64,000 nucleotides of DNA. Source: Neobacillus sp. WH10. GTDB lineage: Bacteria > Bacillota > Bacilli > Bacillales > Cytobacillaceae. This document shows positions 60,962-64,000 of this stretch, in pieces. The stretch spans positions 4,898,001 through 4,962,000 of the forward strand of contig NZ_CP126110.1 in the NCBI RefSeq assembly GCF_030123405.1. The letters run 5' to 3'. Under the pieces are notes generated by a model that saw only the letters and a program-made list of their open reading frames with translations, did not search any database and was not told the DNA's origin. Within the stretch, counting starts at the first letter, position 1. Every line of letters begins with the position of its first letter. The position numbers and the translations under genes are program-made.

Positions 60962-61828
60962 TTGTCAAATGAGATTTATGAGGTTCCACAATCTGTGCGA
61001 GGCCATCTTCCAGTAAAACTTCTCTATGTAACAAAATCAAAATATGACAAAGATTGGCATAGTACCAATCATACCCACCACTTCACAGAACTGTTGTATA
61101 TTACCAAGGGCAAAGGGACTTTTATCTTTTCCAATGAAGAAGTTCCTGTCAAGGAGCATGATGTAATTGTTATCAATCCGAATATTGAACACACGGAAAA
61201 GTCCGATGCCGATCAACCGCTCGAATACATTGCACTGGGTATCCAAGGGCTCGCCTTTTCATCTTCAGATGATCCGGGTTTACAGGTCACTTTTTTAAAT
61301 TATAAACAGGAGCAAAAGATCTATCTCTTTTACCTCCAGGAATTGATGGAGGAAGTGGAAAACCAAAAGGAAGACTTTGAGTTGATTATACAGAACATAT
61401 TAGAAATTTTGTTACTTAAGATGATGAGAAAAAAAGCCTTCAGCTTGGAGAAAACCTCTACTAAAAAGATCACTAAAGATGTGGCTTTTATCAAAAATTA
61501 CATTAAGCAGCATTTTCGTGAAGAGATCAATCTGGATACGTTAGCAGAGGCTGGTCATATCAATAAATACTATCTTGCACATTCCTTTAAGAAATCCGTC
61601 GGTGTTTCACCGATTGAATACTTAATTCAAACCCGTATCAGGGAAAGTAAAATTTTGTTGGAAACCACCAACTACCCTATTTCAGATATATCAATCATTA
61701 CCGGCTTTTCTTCTCAATCATTCTTTGCACAATCCTTTAAACGAGTAACAAATCTAACTCCTTCACAATACCGAAATGCCAAGAACACAAAGAAAAATAA
61801 AACCAGAAAATCAAAAAGCAAAAAATAG
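60962..61828 (+). CDS. AraC-family regulator with N-terminal cupin domain
   Basis: 288 residues. The N-terminal cupin (AraC-binding type) has HHFTELLYITKGKGTFIFSN and HDVIVINPNIEHTEKSD. The C-terminal double helix-turn-helix has INLDTLAEAGHINKYYLAHS, VSPIEYLIQTRIRESKILLE and ISIITGFSSQSFFAQSFKRV, ending LTPSQYRNAK. The start is TTG at 60962 behind GAAGGAGGGAA. Such regulators usually activate sugar genes on ligand binding. It faces away from GntR-2 at the edge of the O-glycan locus; a decayed copy at 34341 stands next to the ROK-agaS1 operon, so it probably belonged to this locus. Confidence 0.9.
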   Translation: MSNEIYEVPQSVRGHLPVKLLYVTKSKYDKDWHSTNHTHHFTELLYITKGKGTFIFSNEEVPVKEHDVIVINPNIEHTEKSDADQPLEYIALGIQGLAFSSSDDPGLQVTFLNYKQEQKIYLFYLQELMEEVENQKEDFELIIQNILEILLLKMMRKKAFSLEKTSTKKITKDVAFIKNYIKQHFREEINLDTLAEAGHINKYYLAHSFKKSVGVSPIEYLIQTRIRESKILLETTNYPISDISIITGFSSQSFFAQSFKRVTNLTPSQYRNAKNTKKNKTRKSKSKK

Positions 61829-61848
61829 GATTACCTAACTAGTGGTAT

Positions 61849-61921
61849 CCAATTGGCGGGTGGCACTTTGCAATTAGCGGATAGCTCCTTCCAATTAGCG
61901 GCGGATAGCTTTTTCTAATTG
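61849..61921. repeat. Short tandem repeat, about 21-bp period
   Basis: Three imperfect units and a partial fourth built on CCAATTAGCGGATAGCT (starts near 61849, 61870, 61891 and 61915). It lies between convergent genes and contains CCAATTGG-type self-complementarity; it may also help termination. Confidence 0.6.
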
Positions 61922-61958
61922 GTAGGGTTTCGTGGCTTTCTAATAAACATAAGGGGAC

Positions 61959-63170
61959 TTACTTCTTTAAGACTGATGTCCCATAATCTGTGATGGTTAA
62001 TTTTACGTTGTATTTGATCGGGATCTTACTAAAGGTTTGATCCCAATCCTTTTTGACATTTCCCCATACTTTAGGATGCTCAATTCTCAATCGGTCTCCA
62101 AACCCTAATACGTCTGCTTGGTATTCCTTTTGTGTTTTGTCTAATACATTCTTCACCAAGCGCTCAACTTCTTTTTCACTCACTTTTTCTGCTCTTTTCA
62201 GAAATTCTTTTTCAGAAACTTTCCCTGAAACTACCCAACTTTCAGCAATTCTTCCTTCAGAACTGATATTTACTTCAAAAGAGATATTGTTCCCATCAAC
62301 ATGTGGCCGAATTTTACTTTTCATTGACTTTATCTCGTAGATAATTAGCTGACCTGTCTTTTCATCCGAGCTTTTCACTAGACCGCCTTTACCCTTTCCA
62401 GTTACCCATGTTATGCCCTCTAAATCCTTCTCATTTAAAAAACCACGTAGTTTTTTTTCCCTTCCATCAATCAAGGAAGCTCCTTCAAATTTTACTTCTC
62501 CATTCTTCGTGCTCACATTTTGCAAAAGAAAACTAGAATCTGAATGTAATTTCCCATTTAATTTAGCAAGTGATAAAGGAGGCAAAATCTTTGTGGTTCT
62601 TTCTTCACCTTTTGAAATTTGAATGAGATGGAGTGCTGGAATAACAGCTGGTTCTTTCGACTCAAGTGTATTACTCGCACGATTTTTAGCGATTAAAATG
62701 ATACTGCTTGGCCTGACCTCCTGCCCCCTAAGAAAAAAATCTAAAATTTGGTACAAATTCACCGTACGTGCAAGATCCTCTCCAATGACAATGACTTTTA
62801 AATGCTGAGCAAAGATGCGTTTGTCGCTTCTCAATACCATATTACGTAAAACAGGAAGGATGGCATCGCCTGATTCTGAAACGTTATTGTAAGCTTTTTG
62901 CTGTGACTTCCCTTCTTTTTTTCCCGCACCAGTTGTCTCGGAGGTGATAAGTTGATTGGTAATCGTTATCAAATCTTTGTCAGGATATCTGTTTTCATTC
63001 CTCTCTAACGCTTCTTCAGGACTTTTATCTTTCTCTAAATCCAATGCAATACCTACGACTAACCCTAATTCTTCAATTTCTCTACTACTCCAGCAGCCTG
63101 TAAGAGTCAGCAGTAACAGAAATGACAGGAAACGAAAGAGGAGCCGAACATTTTTATGTCTCTGTTCCAT
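61959..63170 (-). CDS. Ger(x)C-family spore germination lipoprotein
   Basis: C subunit of a nutrient germinant receptor in the spore inner membrane. 403 residues. Lipoprotein signal: RFLSFLLLLTLTGCWSSREI with the lipidated Cys in LTGC. The start of the mature part (CWSSREIEELGLVVGIALD) and the RGQEVRPSSIILIAKN segment are typical of GerAC/GerKC proteins. Its start overlaps the upstream GerB-type permease gene by 17 bp, as in ger operons. The A subunit would lie beyond the window. Confidence 0.92.
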   Translation of the reverse strand: MEQRHKNVRLLFRFLSFLLLLTLTGCWSSREIEELGLVVGIALDLEKDKSPEEALERNENRYPDKDLITITNQLITSETTGAGKKEGKSQQKAYNNVSESGDAILPVLRNMVLRSDKRIFAQHLKVIVIGEDLARTVNLYQILDFFLRGQEVRPSSIILIAKNRASNTLESKEPAVIPALHLIQISKGEERTTKILPPLSLAKLNGKLHSDSSFLLQNVSTKNGEVKFEGASLIDGREKKLRGFLNEKDLEGITWVTGKGKGGLVKSSDEKTGQLIIYEIKSMKSKIRPHVDGNNISFEVNISSEGRIAESWVVSGKVSEKEFLKRAEKVSEKEVERLVKNVLDKTQKEYQADVLGFGDRLRIEHPKVWGNVKKDWDQTFSKIPIKYNVKLTITDYGTSVLKK

Positions 63171-64000
63171 GTTTTCCCTCCTTTAGTTTCGAGACAATTA
63201 GAAGAAGCAGTGGCATTACACCAAATAAAAGCAACGCAACATTACCAATCATATCCCCAAATTTGAATAAGTCATTGATACTTTTCGGAGTCATGGCAAT
63301 GATGTAAATAATCGGTATCAATCCATATATAAATGGGTGTATGTTCTTTTTGAATAGTTGAGCCAGCCCTAAAGCAGCTGCATAGTAGGTAATGGTAAAG
63401 GTTGCAAATATTTGCATAATCCATATCACAAGCAACAAAGACTCAAACCGTTCAAAGATTAAACCGGGAATTTCAAAACTTCGTATTAGGCTAATTGTCG
63501 GCCATGTTCTCGTGACCACTCCATCGACACTTAATGCTCCGATGACCATCACAACGGTAATGACGTAAAAGATCATGGGGATGGAAACTCCAACTAGAAT
63601 AACTTTTACTGCTTTGTCTGGCTGTTGCATAAACGCTACAAGGAGCAACATAATTTCAGGACCTAAAAACATAAGGCCGGTTGTCTTTAACCCTGCTAAT
63701 ATTGGCTTGATTCCCAAACCTAATACCGGACGGAGATTATCTAACTCAAATATTCCTGAGCTCATAAAGGCAACCAGCAAAAAAACGACGACCGAAATAG
63801 GGAATATCAATGAAAACAGACGGGCCATCGGGTTTATGCCTTCCATAATCAGATAAAGTCCAATCCACATAAAGGGCATGATGATTGCCCAGGCGGGGGT
63901 GCCTTCCAGTAAAAAAAAACCTGTTACTTCTGACAGCGTTCTAACTTCAAATGCGGAAAGTGTAAAAAAGTAACCTACAATCAGTAGACAAAGTAATCCG
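63154..64000 (-). CDS. GerAB/GerKB-family germination permease, 5' part beyond window
   Basis: B subunit of a germinant receptor, an APC-superfamily membrane protein. The frame is open from the window edge to the stop at 63154, giving 282 residues with about eight helices; the first one or two helices are missing. Family segments include RTLSEVTGFFLLEGTPAWAI (near the edge) and FGDMIGNVALLLFGVMPLLL at the C-terminus. The ATG at 63879 is internal to the open frame and should not be taken as the start. It forms one operon with the GerC gene. Confidence 0.9.
   Translation of the reverse strand, partial: GLLCLLIVGYFFTLSAFEVRTLSEVTGFFLLEGTPAWAIIMPFMWIGLYLIMEGINPMARLFSLIFPISVVVFLLVAFMSSGIFELDNLRPVLGLGIKPILAGLKTTGLMFLGPEIMLLLVAFMQQPDKAVKVILVGVSIPMIFYVITVVMVIGALSVDGVVTRTWPTISLIRSFEIPGLIFERFESLLLVIWIMQIFATFTITYYAAALGLAQLFKKNIHPFIYGLIPIIYIIAMTPKSINDLFKFGDMIGNVALLLFGVMPLLLLIVSKLKEGKHGTET

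Noticed and set aside
1..64000. CRISPR arrays, tRNA or rRNA genes, transposases, phage genes
   Set aside because: Looked for on both strands; the repeats found are dispersed or regulatory, not regularly spaced, and no such gene was recognised.

Overview
The window reads as chromosome of a low-GC, endospore-forming member of the Bacillaceae. Evidence: GerB/GerC-type germination genes at the right edge, T-box leaders, Bacillus-type ribosome binding sites, cre-like sites, and a long-form phenylalanine hydroxylase of the kind known in the Bacillus cereus group. Genus cannot be fixed from sequence alone. No tRNA, rRNA, CRISPR array, intact transposase or phage module was seen.

Left part (1-27 kb). 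A maltooligosaccharide-type unit on the minus strand (binding protein, two permeases, partial GH13 alpha-glucosidase) is divergent from a LacI-family regulator, with two perfect palindromes between them. Next come a self-regulated XRE/membrane protein pair, kynureninase (kynU) divergent from a TetR regulator, a YhhN-family protein and a glutathione peroxidase. The phenylalanine hydroxylation operon phhA-phhB lies behind three consecutive T-box leaders, each with an apparent UAC (Tyr) specifier. Then follow an ECF41-type sigma remnant, an AraC regulator, an SDR dehydrogenase, an ABC-F protein behind a leader with a terminator, two inhibitor-I9/subtilisin-prodomain sequences, and a methionine-type operon. 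That operon is a T-box with a likely AUG specifier, a SAM hydroxide adenosyltransferase and an ECF transporter (S, fused A-A, T). An LtrA-like protein, a flavodoxin-fold reductase and a MarR regulator complete this part.

Central part (27-61 kb). This is a large minus-strand locus for host O-glycan (mucin-type) and N-acetylgalactosamine use. Secreted enzymes are GH101 endo-alpha-GalNAcase, a giant GH2 beta-galactosidase, a GH36-like alpha-galactosidase/alpha-GalNAcase and a GH31 alpha-GalNAcase candidate with CBM, dockerin and cohesin-like modules. Uptake and breakdown genes are a mannose-family PTS (IIB-IIC-IID-IIA), nagA-like deacetylase, two agaS, lacC-like kinase, lacD aldolase and a ROK kinase. 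The inferred route is GalNAc-6-P to GalN-6-P to tagatose-6-P to tagatose-1,6-bisphosphate to triose phosphates. Two GntR/UTRA regulators and one cupin-AraC regulator are present. I derive an operator for each GntR from repeated promoter motifs.

The central locus looks assembled by duplication, gene import and decay. There are remnants of a third agaS, a second araC, a sugar-binding lipoprotein and a cell-wall-binding C-terminus. The GH2 gene has Clostridium-like codon use and lies between two copies of an about 88% identical 78-bp repeat. The right end carries the araC regulator and the start of a spore germination operon.
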